The notes: a model not told the origin generated them from the sequence alone. A stretch of DNA of 64,000 nt from Amorphophallus konjac (GCA_022559845.1 CM040117.1:149672732-149736731); one strand, 5' to 3'; shown: positions 31,324 through 43,715, counted from the first letter of the stretch. Numbers and translations: made by a program.

Positions 31324-32616
31324 ATGTCTATGCATTTAGAGTCTTCAAGTGCATCACTCTTGTCCCCTAGTATGGCCACCTCATATCGACCTTACAAATC
31401 GGCCCACTCCATAAGTCCAAGCCACCAAGAGATGCCTACCACTAACACCCATAACTTCCCTGGCCATGTCAACTACTTCATGAAAGCCTTGACCTATGCC
31501 AATGAGCGGCTTGATAACATATCGGGCCGACTCAACCAACTTGGAGAAAATTGGCCCGCCCCAAGGACGGATGATAGGATGGTCCCTTTCCCACTTCCCA
31601 CCTTTGATGGAACCTCTGCTAGACAATATTTAGATTGGGAAGCTACAATGGACCAATACTTCACTTGGTATCCTATGTCCGAGGATGAAAAGGCATGGGT
31701 TGACAAAATGCAACTTACCAAACGGGCAGAAACTTATTGGATGCAAATTGTTGGGCTAAAGGTACTTAGAAGGGAAACTCCCATCACCACTTGGAAGGAC
31801 ATGAAGGATCAGCTTAGGGCAAAATATATGTCCCTTTCCTACCCGGGTTATCAAAGCCCAAGGAGCACTCCCACTCCCTCAACCCCACCCGTCCAAAACC
31901 TCACCCCTAAAACCCAAGTATCTAAGGCCTCCACCTCCTCACCCAACCCCATAAGGTCCCCCACACCCCAACCAAAACCCCCTCCCCTAACATACACTAG
32001 TCAAGCCCCTTTAAACCCCACCTCCACCCCAAACGATCCCAAGGGCAAGATAACCTTAACCGGCCCGATTCCCTCCATAAGGACCACCACTCATCCAACA
32101 TTCACCACTCAAACCCAAGTGGACCCCATGACCACCCCTCCACCTAGGCCCATAATGGTCATCACCCCCCAACCCAAAACCCCTCACCCAACCCACCTCC
32201 CGCTTCCTACACCAATCTTTCCCCAACCTAGGCCTCCTCTACTTCCCCTTCCTATCCAAATCCAAGTCCACCCTTGCCCACCACCCCAAGTGCACCATGC
32301 TCCAGCTATCACCAATTCTCCCGCCTTAGACTTACCCAACCCATTAACACTAGGAATTGAAACCCACACACCCATCCACATGGAAATAGATGCTAGTCCC
32401 GAACAAAAACCTACCCTAGAGGAAATCCAAGAACCTCCACTTCCACCCACCTCTCCTAGTCCGGATCCTCAAAAGCCACACACCTTCACCATGAATGAAG
32501 TCATACTCCAATGGCTCAAACAAGGACCCACCCTTCCTAGCTCACCCCCACCTCTCTCACCATTGGGATATCCATCCCAAATTGCCCCCCTCCACTCCTA
32601 TCACACCACAATCTAA
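31324..32616 (+). CDS. gag: Gag protein of element C
   Basis: 430 codons from ATG 31324 to TAA 32614-32616, intact. Residues about 85-180 form a Gypsy-type retrotransposon Gag domain: FPLPTFDGTSARQYLDWEA, then W..KMQLTKRAETYW and TTWKDMKDQLRAKY. The remainder is a long Pro/Thr-rich tail. It would form particles around element RNA; polymerase must come from another element. I see no CCHC knuckle in this frame. The start follows the primer site by about 38 bp; an earlier in-frame start is not evident. The frame stays open beyond the stop (next entry). Confidence 0.85.
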   Translation: MSMHLESSSASLLSPSMATSYRPYKSAHSISPSHQEMPTTNTHNFPGHVNYFMKALTYANERLDNISGRLNQLGENWPAPRTDDRMVPFPLPTFDGTSARQYLDWEATMDQYFTWYPMSEDEKAWVDKMQLTKRAETYWMQIVGLKVLRRETPITTWKDMKDQLRAKYMSLSYPGYQSPRSTPTPSTPPVQNLTPKTQVSKASTSSPNPIRSPTPQPKPPPLTYTSQAPLNPTSTPNDPKGKITLTGPIPSIRTTTHPTFTTQTQVDPMTTPPPRPIMVITPQPKTPHPTHLPLPTPIFPQPRPPLLPLPIQIQVHPCPPPQVHHAPAITNSPALDLPNPLTLGIETHTPIHMEIDASPEQKPTLEEIQEPPLPPTSPSPDPQKPHTFTMNEVILQWLKQGPTLPSSPPPLSPLGYPSQIAPLHSYHTTI

Positions 32617-33708
32617 TCCTACTATGAGGTAGAAGGTTGGGATGATCTCCTCAAGGGTTTAGAATGGCAACTAGGGTTGACTTGCTTATTGACCTTAGGA
32701 AAGACCCACCCAAAAAGCCTTAGTCTCATCGACCCATGTGATGGTTCTATCACCTCGGTCTTCACCATTGGTTGCTACACTAGTGACCTCCTTCTCATTC
32801 TCCCTATGGATGAAAAACCCATCATGATCCACTCCACTTCCATTGAGATCCCAAGTACCTTGATCGACTGGCCCACTAACGACCTTGGTCCAATTACCTT
32901 GAGGGAGGAGGACCCACCGTGTGAAGACCATGTGGGCATAGAGTCTCTTCTTCTAGGAAACCCAGTCCATGACCCCATTGATCCGTTCCTTTGGGAGTAT
33001 GGGTACCCACGTGACCCACCCACATCACCCACCACCCACCCTTTCCTACCCCCACCCACCATGTTGGGCCAAGCCCACCTCATCCATGACCCATGTTACA
33101 CCATAGAAATCATGACCTTAGGCAACACCCGCCTAGAGATCAAGAAAGTGCCCCACCCCATATCCACCTACCTAGATCCCTTCGACCCTTTTGAGTGGAA
33201 GCTCAAAGGCCACCCGACCATCCCACATGAGGAAGTCATCTTTCGGAAAGGAATTCATATGTCTTGGCACATCACACCGCTTGGCATGATTAGTCCGTCG
33301 GGTACATTCATACACATCACCCACATGTCAAGTAGGAAGCATAAGTGGACCATATTTGGATGTAATGGTCCACCCTCTTTCATCATGAGTCATAAGCATG
33401 AAAGGAGCATACATGGATGTCCGGGTCCCCCAGCATTTGTCACCACCATGCATACCTATGGATGCCCCGGCCCTCCCAAATCATTCAACGTCCTCATAAC
33501 ATCAATGCATGTTAGGTCTATATGTGATTGTCCTGGACCACCTTTGCATACCATACATTGTCAACTCACATCGCATCATAGTGCATGGCATATGTATTCA
33601 AGCAAGTATCAAGCAACAAGCGGTGGGATTCACAAGAAGCGAGCACAAACTCCTAAGAACCACTTTGAGTTCCAAGTTGACAACTTGGTGATGATGGCTT
33701 TGGAGTGA
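32617..33708 (+). CDS. Unknown protein frame downstream of Gag in C, CxGPP repeats
   Basis: In the same frame as Gag, directly after its TAA, with no further stop until 33706-33708; the first ATG is at 32677. Not recognised. The first two thirds are hydrophilic, with Pro/Thr runs and pieces such as LGLTCLLTLGK and DPFDPFEWKLKG. The last third has four Cys-x-Gly-Pro-Pro motifs (CNGPPSF, CPGPPAF, CPGPPKS, CPGPPLH), each preceded by a His/Arg/Ser-rich segment, between about 33360 and 33545. It may be made by stop read-through, or the TAA may be a mutation joining two halves of one protein. No enzyme motif is visible. Confidence 0.55.
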   Translation, partial: SYYEVEGWDDLLKGLEWQLGLTCLLTLGKTHPKSLSLIDPCDGSITSVFTIGCYTSDLLLILPMDEKPIMIHSTSIEIPSTLIDWPTNDLGPITLREEDPPCEDHVGIESLLLGNPVHDPIDPFLWEYGYPRDPPTSPTTHPFLPPPTMLGQAHLIHDPCYTIEIMTLGNTRLEIKKVPHPISTYLDPFDPFEWKLKGHPTIPHEEVIFRKGIHMSWHITPLGMISPSGTFIHITHMSSRKHKWTIFGCNGPPSFIMSHKHERSIHGCPGPPAFVTTMHTYGCPGPPKSFNVLITSMHVRSICDCPGPPLHTIHCQLTSHHSAWHMYSSKYQATSGGIHKKRAQTPKNHFEFQVDNLVMMALE

Positions 33709-34168
33709 CTCTACTTTAGGGTCACCTCCAATCTGAGGGCACGAGGACTTGGACCTTGCCAAGATCTGAGTGGCTTTGGTAACCCAGCTTATGGGTTGGA
33801 CCTTCAAATGGGTTTTGGGATTCACCCGACTTCCCATGTGGCGGATCCGGCACCCTCTAAGGGCACCGCGGTGGATCCTAGTGAGTGCCTCGAGCTTACA
33901 CCTACCCTTGTGAGAGACACCCTCGGAGTGCCACCACAAATAGCTTGAGAGCCCGACGTGAGCACACGGCGGCAATACTAGGCAAGCAAGATCCCATCGC
34001 CAGCATGAGGGTATGACCGAGTCACTTTGTCCAGCTGAAGTGCCGTTCCCCGACTATGGTCGCGGGTTGAGTATGGAGATCGTGGATCGCCCAGAGCCGC
34101 AGTTCGATGTACTACTTCCCTGGTGGACCCATACTCGACGGGGTCGAGTTTTTCCCACCCCGGGGGTA
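33709..34168 (+). other. 3' non-coding region and PPT of element C
   Basis: No convincing gene. Ends CCCCGGGGGTA directly before the 3' LTR at 34169, so the purine-rich GGGGGTA is the likely polypurine tract. Confidence 0.6.
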
Positions 34169-36454
34169 TGATGAGGGCATCCCTTGCCCCTCCACATTTT
34201 CTCCAGACTCGGATTGTTCGTCGGCAAGCGCCATTATGTTAGTCATGTATCTTTGAGTCTAGTCATGTAATCTTCACATTTTCTTTGAGTCAATATCATG
34301 TAATTTTCCCTTTATTTGAGTCATGTACCTAGGTTAGTGAGTCATTTTCCTAAGTATTATGTCATTAGGTTGGTTTGTTAGGCTATTGGGCCCAATTCAT
34401 TGGGCTTGGCCCAAGGGCGCCCCTACCCCTTCGGTTATTTATCATTGAGTCAAATGTCAGGGACTTTTGTAAAATGTGGGTTTCCTATATATAGGACCCC
34501 ATTCCCCTCATTTTGAACTAATGAACCATTGCATGAATATTGAAATTCAATTCCAAATCCCACTAGATCTCTCTCTCTAAGGGGTCCCCCCTCTCTCTCT
34601 CTCTCTTCCCCAACCACAAAATTCAAAATTTTCTCTCTCCTCCCCTTTCACCTCTCATTAAGACCCCTCCCCTTCCCCATACACTCATTTAACTCCCCCC
34701 CAACCCCAAGGTGGAATCCCCCAATCACTAGGCCACCCTCCAACCCCCAACTACCCCTCCCACTTTCCCAAGCACCCTTCCCACTACCCCAAGCACCACT
34801 CCACCTCCCTAGGCCATTTGAATTCAAGTTTCTCCTTCCCTCCACAGCCCTAAGTCTCCCAAGCCCCTTCCCCTTTGGTTAGGGTCGCCCCCCGCTCTCT
34901 CTCATCTCCACCATTCTTCCTTGCTCCTCTCCATCACCTCTCAGCCCTAGTTCGCAGTTGAAGACCTGCAGAAGACCAGAAACTTGCAGCAGCGACTCCG
35001 ACCACATCCAAGCGAGTTTGAAGACCCAAGAGCTATCCACGGAAGCATCTTCCTGTATTCTTCGCAACGGAAGTAGTTTCATCTTCATCCGAGCTGTGAG
35101 TTGCCCGGGAGCTCCGTTCTCCCACAACTGCGCAGAGTTGCCCCTACTGAGTACCAGAACCGGAGTAGAAGCTTCAGCACGACAAACCTTCGAAGAATCA
35201 GTTCATGAGCTCTTCTGCAAAGTTCTTCCTCTCCTTGTCTACTTTCAGAATCAAGAAGCAGAACTTCAATCGGCGTTCGTGATCCAGAGTTATCAATTTT
35301 CTCCCTCAGCTACGTGGGTCTGCTACCCACAGTCTGCACCGACCTGTCATCATTGTTCAGAATCCCCTGATCTCCTCCGGCATTGTTTAGCTTGCCCGTC
35401 ATGTTTGCTGCGGAGAGGACTTATCCACGGTTCCAACGACTCTAGCGGTGCTTGATTTCGAGTTCGGGAGCTATCAAGGCATCCTCTGTAACCTGCTGTT
35501 GGAAACCAGGAGCTGCCAGTCCGAGACTCTGCCTTCCTATTCGGGCCTCCACCCAGACCAGCATCGGCGGCAGAAGAAATTAACAAAATTTGGACGACTA
35601 CCCCATCCTCCTACGAATATTTTCCAGGTGGTTTCATCTGCAAAAAAATTCGGTAGCAGTTGCAGAAGTCAATTGTTCAGTCCCCTGTCAGCACTCACAG
35701 AACTGGACAGATTCGGCATCGGCTTCTTCTCTTGTGTTTTCATCGCTTTCTCCCCTCCCCGCTTGGCCGGCTGAAGGCCCCTCCCTGTGTGGAGGTAACT
35801 TTTGATTGTAATACATTAACCCCCACCCCGAGATCCCCCCCCCCCTTGCATGGGGCGTAGTGCTGTACTCCTTTCAATTTTAGGTTGAAGCGACACTGAC
35901 GCGGCGTGCGTGTGCATACCCTCGCCTCCCCGCTCGCCCCCGTCTCCAGCCGGAGTCGGCGTCTTCACGCCGGCTAGGTGAGCTCCTGAACATCTCTCAT
36001 TGCTGTAATGGACTTGCTTAGCTTAGTATTGCTATAGTTACTCCGTCGGCGGTGAGAGAGTGTCCGATTTTAAATTGCCACCAAATTGAGTGACCACCGC
36101 GGGCGAGTTGTGAGAGCTTCCACTCAACCCACACCCTTGGTGTGTTGGCCGCCCATGATTTGGGCTTCCCTTGGCCCATTTGGGGTCCGCAATAAGCTAG
36201 CCGACCCTTGGAGAACCAAGGTCCCGCCTCGGACCCTCTCCATCATCACCGAGTCGCCTTCGGGCACTAACGTGCGCCAAGCGAGTGAGTCGCTAGTGTG
36301 AGTCCGCTGCCTAACCCGAATGCTTGCATACTTAGGTCCAAGGTCGGTCTCACATCAATTGGTATCATCATCATAGCATCCTAGTTGGTCTCACATTAAG
36401 TGTATCAAAACATCTTCATCACATCATCATAGGTCTTAGGTTGATTTTACATCA
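34169..36454 (+). repeat. 3' LTR of element C
   Basis: 2286 bp, TGATGAGGGC...ACATCA, followed by CAGCC (36455-36459). By eye it is well over 90% identical to the 5' LTR, pointing to moderately recent insertion. TATA at 34486-34493. Confidence 0.93.
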
Positions 36455-36459
36455 CAGCC

Positions 36460-37651
36460 TGCACAAGACTTAGGGATTCATCAGAATCCGATGCCTAACC
36501 ACCCGCCCGCTCCACAACCTCAGTCGCCGACACCAGCTCAAGTGAACCTGGTCCACCACCCCGCTCCCAATGCTGGGTGGTCTTATGATGACGAGACTCC
36601 TGCTCACCTTTTGGCCCTCCACCCTACCTTCAACAACCCCTCATCACCTGCTATTCCCACCATTGTCTGACCCACCGTTGTGACTTCTACCACCAGCATT
36701 CCATCCAAACCCCTCATTATACCTACCACACTACTCACTGTTCCACCCATCTCCGCACCACCACTCGTCACACCCCCCATTGTTACCCCCTCACCTAGCC
36801 CGTCACCCATCATCCTTCCGCCAGGGCCCATTAGGCCTACCCCCACCGTCACCACCACCACTTTTACTTCCCATATTTACCCCACTGGGCCAATCAAGTC
36901 ACCCATTGTGAGTCCGTCTAATGCCGTGCCGACACAAAATCTTGCCCTCCTGAGCGGGCGTTTATTCCAAAGAAGTTATCCCTCTACCAGTGCACCTGCA
37001 CCCAACCCTCAGTTTCCATCAGCAACAGTTGAACAAGAAGAAGCAGACACCTTACCTGACACGAAGTATGATTTATTGCAGCACTTGGACCGGACGCCGG
37101 CCAAAATTTCCATATTGGAGTTGATTAAGCGATCCACGCTGCACCAAGATGCTCTAAAGACTTTTCTTCAAAAGGTCATGGTCAGCGAGGACATGGCAGT
37201 GGACAGCCTTCAATCGGCCCTAGCAACCCTGACGAATGGGCCAGCTATCACATTCTCTGAGACTGAGTTGGCACCCCCAGAATCCTGCCAAATATTGCTT
37301 TGCATCTCCATCACCTTGAACAAGGTGTCTATAGATGCGGCTTTGGTTGAAACCGGGGCCTCTATAAATGTCTGTCCACTCAGCACCCTCCGTGCCTATA
37401 ATATTTCTGAAGAATTGCTGAGGCTAACTCCAACAACCATAGCAGCTTATGACAACTCCAGGAGAGCGTGCCATGGGGTGATCACTGTCCAAGCCGAGCT
37501 CAGGCCATTGTCGATGCTCGTAGAGTTTTATGTGTTAGACATTGACCCAATGTTCAAGGCCATTTTGGGCCGGCCGCGGATCGACATCCTGCGTGCCGTA
37601 CCTTCTACCACCCACCAGTGCCTCAACTTTCCATTCAAGGGTGGGTGGTGA
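36460..37651 (+). pseudogene. Tat gag tail and aspartic protease (element B)
   Basis: Gag resumes after C: Pro-rich linker (36680-36900), then the LELIKRST block (about 37118) and protease. The catalytic motif reads LVETGASINVC: the essential Asp is Glu (codon 37349-37351), whereas element A has Asp. The KAILGRPRID strand is near 37556. A stop lies near 36668. At about 37645 one extra base throws the frame off (FPFKGGW then stop), and the G-patch continues in the next frame. Non-functional. Confidence 0.88.
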
Positions 37652-38670
37652 AGGTAAAGAGCATCTCTACGGTGCACTCTATTGAAGCTATTTCCAATAA
37701 AATTTTGCCGACCCTATGGCCAAGTAATAAGCCGGTGATTTCAGTGCTCGACCTTGATTTTCCATGGGCATATGCGTCACGCAAGCCCACCACTGCACCA
37801 GTTAACATTAAGACGAAGCCCAAAATAAGAGACTCCAAGGGTTGGAACATGATACTGAAGCTAGGGTACCAGCAGGGCATGGGTCTCGGCGCTCAATTAC
37901 AGGGGCGGACTAAGCCCGTCCCAAGGGGCAGAAAAATGAATAGAAGAGGCCAAGGGTACTGGGAGTCCGCATTGTCGATTCTGGGAGATTCAAGACCGCT
38001 GACATGGGACTACCGTTAGCATTTTTTTAACGGACCATTACAGCCCGACACTCTGAAGACGTCGCCTTGCCAGAAAAAAAAAGAAAATGCTGCTTGCACA
38101 GTGACCGAGCCACCGTTGCTACAAAATGGGCCGGTTGATGATGCCATGGATTGTTCCGAAGCCTTTGCCGAGATGTTCCATGTGGAAGAAGATTTGAGAA
38201 AACCCCAGATGCAGCTTGTGAAGTACACTCCAGCAGAGCCAGCTTACCCAAGTCTGCGAGAAGAGGGGAGCTCCCTTGTTGCCTCCTCTTGATCTCCTTC
38301 CCGCCTTACTTCCCTTTTCCAAGAGCTGGAGTCCATACCCCGCTCACCTCCTATCATGATCGATCCGTTTTTGACAGAAATGCCATTTGAGGTGTTGATT
38401 GTGCCATGTTCATGTGGGCACTACCCACCAGTTGATCTCTCCACCATGTGGTTTTCCTCCTCCGATCCCTTCTTTGATGATCTATTTCCGTCTCTCTTCC
38501 CCACTACGCTTCCTCCTCCTCCTTCCCCCTCTAATCCATCTTGTTGTGTGGTCTCCACCAGTCTCCAAAAAAAAATGCCAATTTTAAAATGGAGATTTCA
38601 GTGGAGGATTATGCTATGTTTTGTCAGTCCTCTTCCCAGGGGCACGAGGCCCCTGTTTCCCTTCCTGTAG
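37652..38670 (+). pseudogene. G-patch and protease-RT linker (element B)
   Basis: Frame 37618-38670 after the shift. G-patch GWNMILKLGYQQGMGLGAQL near 37843-37902, a basic RRGQGYW piece, then the linker with VPCSCG and Pro-rich tracts. A TAG at 38017-38019 and a TGA near 38290 interrupt it. The run A9 (38567-38575) sits near the end and the frame closes at TAG 38668-38670, exactly parallel to A. Confidence 0.7.
38567..38575 (+). promoter_or_regulatory. Candidate -1 ribosomal frameshift site (A9), element B
   Basis: CAA AAA AAA ATG in the upstream frame; heptamer A AAA AAA at 38568-38574. The -1 frame leads to RT. Same run length and phase as 11013-11021 in A. Confidence 0.5.
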
Positions 38671-41600
38671 ATTTTCTATCCTCTAACTTAGATGTAGGGC
38701 TTGTTGAGTCTAGGGAAGTAGAGTCGATTGGGTCTAGCGAAGTAGGGTCTTGTTCCAGTGTCTCCAACCCTTCCACGCTTGCTACGCACTAAGTGACGCG
38801 TTATTCTAAAGCCATTCCTGATAGGTTCCTCCATGATCTTGCTCAGCGTTGCCACGCCCTCCTTAGATGTCATGAGTTTGTAGAAACATCCATCGTCCTG
38901 GAGGATGATGAAGAGCTAGACGGGGTATGGAGTGATGATGGATTAGGTGTTTATGAGATTATAGATGAGAAAGACCTGATCGATTATGAGGATAGCAACG
39001 TGGATGGCACTGTCGATTTGTACGCACAAGGATTGAAGAGGTTTGATGAACCGTCATCAGCAGTGGATGAACCCACGAAAGAAATTAATCTTGGAACGGA
39101 AGAGGATCCCAGGATCATAATCATCTCTGCTAATCTCCCTCCTCAGGTTGAAGAGGAGTTAGTAAAGGTTCTGATGGAGTATAGCGATTCATTCGCCTAG
39201 TCCTACGAGGACATGTCGGGCCTTGACCCCGCCCTGGTGGAGCACAGACTTGTACTCAAACTAGGGGCAACGCCCGTTAAGAAAAAATCGAGAAGATTCC
39301 ACCCCCATATGGCCTTGAGAATAAAGGAATAAGTGGGTAAATTGCATAAGTCCAAGTTCATTAGAGTTGTTTTCTATCCTCAATGGGTGGCAAATATAGT
39401 CCCTGTGATGAAAAAGGATGGAAAAGTTTGAATTTGCATCGATTTCAGGGGCTTGAATAAAGCTTGTCCTAAAGATGATTTTTCGCTTCCTCATATCGAC
39501 GTGTTGGTGGACAACACGGCTGGGTACGAAGCCCTCTCATTTATGGATGGATATTCAGGGTATAACCAAATCCATCTAGCTCTGGAAGATCAGGAAAAGA
39601 CCTCATTCACCACGCCCTGGGGCACCTGCTGCTACGTGGTCATGCCGTTTGGACTGAAGAGTGCTGGTGCCACATACCAACAGGCGATGATGACCATCTT
39701 CCATGATATGATGCATGTTTATATGGAAGTGTATGTGGATGACATCCTCGTGAAGTCAAGGTCGAAGGAAGAGCACACCGCTATCTTGGCCAAGGTGTTA
39801 CAGAGGGCTAGGGAGTACAAATTAAAATGAATCCAAAGAAATGTGTATTTGGAGTATCGTCAGGGAAGTTACTGGGTTTCATAATTAGCAAGCGGGGGAT
39901 TCAAATTGATCCGAACAAGGCAAAGGCTGTTATGGATATGCCACCGCCTAAGAATATTACTGAGCTTAGAGGGTTGATTGGGCGCTTGATGTTCATTTGG
40001 AGGTTTATATCTCAACATTCATAGAGGTGTTGCCCGTTCTACGAGCTGCTGAAGGCGGGGGCCAAATTTGAATAGAATGAATAATGTCAAAAGGCCTATG
40101 AGGATCTCAAGGTTTATTTGTCCAATCCCCCAGTGTTTCAACCCCCGGTTCCTGAAAAACCCCTGATTTTATACATTTCTGTTATTGAGGACTCCCTAGG
40201 AGCTGTCCTGGCACAAGTGGATGACGAAGGGAAAGAAAGGGCAGCCTATTGCCTCTCTAGGTTGTTCAATCCTGCAGAAGCTAAGTATACCACCATGGAG
40301 AAGACCTGCGCAACCTTAGTTTGGGTAGCCCAGAAATTGAAACACTAGTTTCTTGCCCATGAGGTTAATCTGATCTCTAGAATGGACCCAATTCACTATC
40401 CCCTAGAGAAACCCATCCTTTCTAGTAGGTTAGCTCACTGGCAGAGTTTTCTCTCTCAATTCGATATTACCTTCATCGTTCAAAAAGTGATCAAGGGATA
40501 CGCTATTGCTGAACATCTTGCTCACTTACCTATCCATTAAACAGATTCTATCTAGGATGAGTTCTCTGATGAACACTTGGTTGTGCTCACTCATCACCAT
40601 TTCTGGTCCCTGCACTTTGATGGTGCACTTAATTCTTAGGGTCGAGGGATCGGCGCCGTCCTCCTCACTCCATAGGGAGTGACTATTCCCATTGTATATC
40701 AACTCTCTTTTCATGCTACCAATAACATAGCCGAGTATGAGGCACTCCTTGCCGGATTGAAGCACGCCTATGTTCTGGGCGTGCGATACTTGAACATTAT
40801 AGGAGATTCTCAGTTGGTTCTATGCCAGGTTCTCTATACCTATCGCACCCGTGACCTTAAGCTTAAACCTTATCAAGATTTGATCACGCTCTTGGCTAAG
40901 CAATTCCGCAAGCTGATTTACATTCACACCCCTCGATCTCATAATATTCTTGCCGATGCACTTGCGTCGCTTGCTTCTTCCCTCTCCTTTCCCCTCAGTC
41001 GCTCCACTGAGACCATTGTGGTCCAGCGGTTAGACGCTCCTTCCCTTCAGGATCCATGGTTTGATAACCTTAGTAAGTCTATAGAGAAGAAGGCTGAGAA
41101 GGAGGATTTGAAAGAAGTATCTTTAACAGAGCTCGAGGAGATCTTAGAAGAGGAGGAATTGCCGTGGTATCACGAAATCGAGCAATATTGTAGGGATGGG
41201 TCATTCTCAGAACCAGCCAACGCCACGCAGCGCAAGGCCATTAGAAGAGTCACCTCCAGATACACAATTATTGCAGGAGAATTGTATAGGCGTACTCTTA
41301 ACGGAGTTCTTATGAGGTGTCGAGACGATGATGAGGCTTGGAAAGTTATTGAAGCAGCTCACTCGAGCGACTGTGGAGGGCATGTTAATGGTCAGGCCTT
41401 GGCGAAGAAGATTCTTAGGCATGGCTATTACTGGCCAACCCTAGAAGAAGATTGTTCCACCTATGTCCATAGGTGTCTTCAATGCCAACTCCATGCTGAC
41501 AAGATTCACGCTCCTGTTTCATCTCTCCATCATCTTTCTGCTCCTTGGCCATTCTCCATGTGGGCTTTTGATATTGTAGGCCCACTAGGTGATCCAAACT

Positions 41601-42423
41601 CCCAAACCAAACAGAAATCTTTCATCCTCACTGCTACAGAGTATTTCACCAAGTGGGCCGAAGTCAAAGCATACATGGAAATCAAGGCTACCACAGTTTG
41701 CCGCATCATCCTGAAGAACATCATTTCACGGTTTGGAGCGTCGAGCGACATTATCACCGACAATGGACCTCAATTCGTGTCACAAGAACTCCAGGACCTA
41801 TGTAAGAAATTCAAAATTTCATTGCATCATTCATCACCGTATTATCCCCAAGGCAACGGCCAAGCCGAGGCCACCAATAAGACTCTTCTTAAAATCATCA
41901 AAAAACATGCGAGTCGTATAAATTCGCTGACTGGGCCGATAAACTAATAGAAGCTCTATGTGCTTATCGCACCTCCGTCCGTACTCCCACGGGGCAAACT
42001 CCTTTTGCCCTCACTTATGGGATGGAGGCGGTACTCTCGCATGAGATTTTGATCCCTTCCCTAAGAGTACAGCTTGACAAAGAATTTAATCTCGATGAAC
42101 GTCGAGAGGCGTTGCTAGTCCAGCTGGAACTCTTGGACGAGAAGAGGCTTAATGCGTCCAATCATGTATCCGTTTACCAAAAGGGTGTCTCGCGTCATTT
42201 TCAAAAGAAGGTCATTGAAAGAAAATTTCAAGTGGGAAATATGGTTTTGAAGCGCAAATTTATTCGATCAGGAGGTCCTAGGTCTAAGCTGCAACCCAAC
42301 TGGGAGGGTCCGTTTGTAATCAAAGAAGTATATCCAGGGAACGCATACCGTCTAATCAATGTGGAGGGTGAAGAATTATCTCATGCGTGGAACGGGTTAT
42401 ATCTCAAACGCTTTTATCCTTAG
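38574..42423 (+). pseudogene. pol: Tat polymerase: RT, RNase H, second RNase H, integrase (element B)
   Basis: Same domain order as A. RT about 39290-40010 with YVDD at 39732-39743; Gypsy RNase H about 40130-40350; second RNase H about 40605-40975, complete here (FDGALNS..., NIAEYEALLAGL, IIGDSQLV, NILADALASL). Integrase: zinc finger with H-H-C-C all present (about 41350-41490), Asp 41570-41572, Asp 41759-41761, Glu 41867-41869, and C-terminal GPF/Y-like NWEGPFVI. Frameshifts near 39828 (one A lost) and 41925. Many stops in RT and RNase H (39198-39200, several at 39330-39435, 40022, 40070-40082, 40346, 40535-40675), but integrase is open from 40679 to 41947. Ends at TAG 42421-42423. Confidence 0.93.
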
Positions 42424-43196
42424 AGTTGAGCTAGCGACGGCCCGGTGGCGAGGTGTTCCTCTCCTTGATCATGAAGGGAGATTCCTAGCACAACACTCAC
42501 ACACTACACGACCTCCAGGGTTGGGTTTTCCTTTTTTTTTTGCGCAACACCGTTTCTCCTTTGGCCATATTTGGGAAAGTTGAAGGTCCTTATTTTTTCC
42601 CTCTCTTCAGCCGAATATAGGAGCAAGTGGTGAATAAGGGGGCGAGGACCGATTGAGACACTCTGATACAAAAGAGGTCTCAAATAGGGGCAGTCTGTTA
42701 TGACTTGATTCCGCATTCACAAAAAAGAAGAAAAGAAAAGGAATAAAAGAAAAGAGGCAAAAATCAAGGCAAAAGCTAAAAGCTCATCCAAAAAGCATGA
42801 AGCTCAAAAGTCTAACTGCTCCGAAGACTGGAACTAGGCATGGCAAGAGTGGCAGTATAGTTTCCCCGCGGGAGGTCATGAGCCCGATCGTACGCGTGCC
42901 TAGAGCGGATGAAGGTTCGATGACGGACATAAAGCCCTAGGGAAACAGACCGAATCTCTTGAAAAGGAGTTGTCATGAGAAGAACTCAAGCTCTAAAAAC
43001 ATCTATACCTATCCCCGGCTTTCCTTTCAAATTCTCTTTGATTTTCAAGCACTGGATCATACCCCGGGTATGGCCTTAGCAGAGGTATCGTTCAGTAAAA
43101 TTAGACCCTGGCCATGGATGGTCACCTACAGTGCACGTTGTATTTAGGAAACCCCTAATGAGATACGTGGGTCTCCCGTCACTGGGTCTGAGCTAT

Positions 43197-43470
43197 TTTA
43201 AAAATACAAAAAAATCAGATATTTCAAAAAATTCCAAAAAAAAATCAAATATTTCAAAAATATAATAAATCAGATATTTTAAAAATACAATAAATCAGAT
43301 ATTTCAAAAAATACAAAAAAAATTGATATTTCAAAAATTACAAAACAAAATCAGATATTCCAAAAGTTCAAAAAAAATCAGATATTTCAAAATTCCAAAA
43401 AAAAATTAGATATCTCAAAAATCCCAAATATATATATATATATATATATAAATCCAAAAAAATCGATTAT
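43197..43470. repeat. AT-rich minisatellite and (TA)11, element B
   Basis: About eleven degenerate units of the AAAATCAGATATTTCAAAAA type; a pure (TA)n tract lies at about 43429-43450. Equivalent to 15576-15800 in A. Confidence 0.85.
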
Positions 43471-43715
43471 CTTCCAAAATTACAAAAATATTTTCAAGAT
43501 CGTCACATAGTCCCCTATATTTCATCGCATGCATTGTATTGTCATGTGTTATTCATTTTGCCTATTTAATAAGGCTTACCCCCTTGACCAAAAATCAAGG
43601 ATTGGTCGTTCCCTAACTTGCTGCAGGCAAGGGGTTAAGCCTAAAACAGATCTAACATATTTTTTATTTAAGTATGTGTGCAGGGACAGGTCTACGGGTG
43701 ATTCTGGCATCTACA

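Larger units (their letters stand above)
28987..36454 (+). mobile_element. Non-autonomous LTR retrotransposon C (Gypsy-type Gag only)
   Basis: LTRs 28987-31270 and 34169-36454 start TGATGAGGGCATCC; the right one ends ACATCA. Target duplication CAGCC at 28982-28986 and 36455-36459. Primer site TGGTATCAGAGC at 31274-31285. The interior of about 2.9 kb holds a Gag gene and, after one in-frame stop, a second unknown frame; there is no protease, RT or integrase. Resembles the gag-only terminal-repeat elements described in plants. Inserted in gag of Tat element B. Confidence 0.92.

Noticed and set aside
32184..32450. Gly/Trp-rich minus-strand frame under gag of C
   Set aside because: Mirror of the Pro/Thr-rich Gag tail codons.
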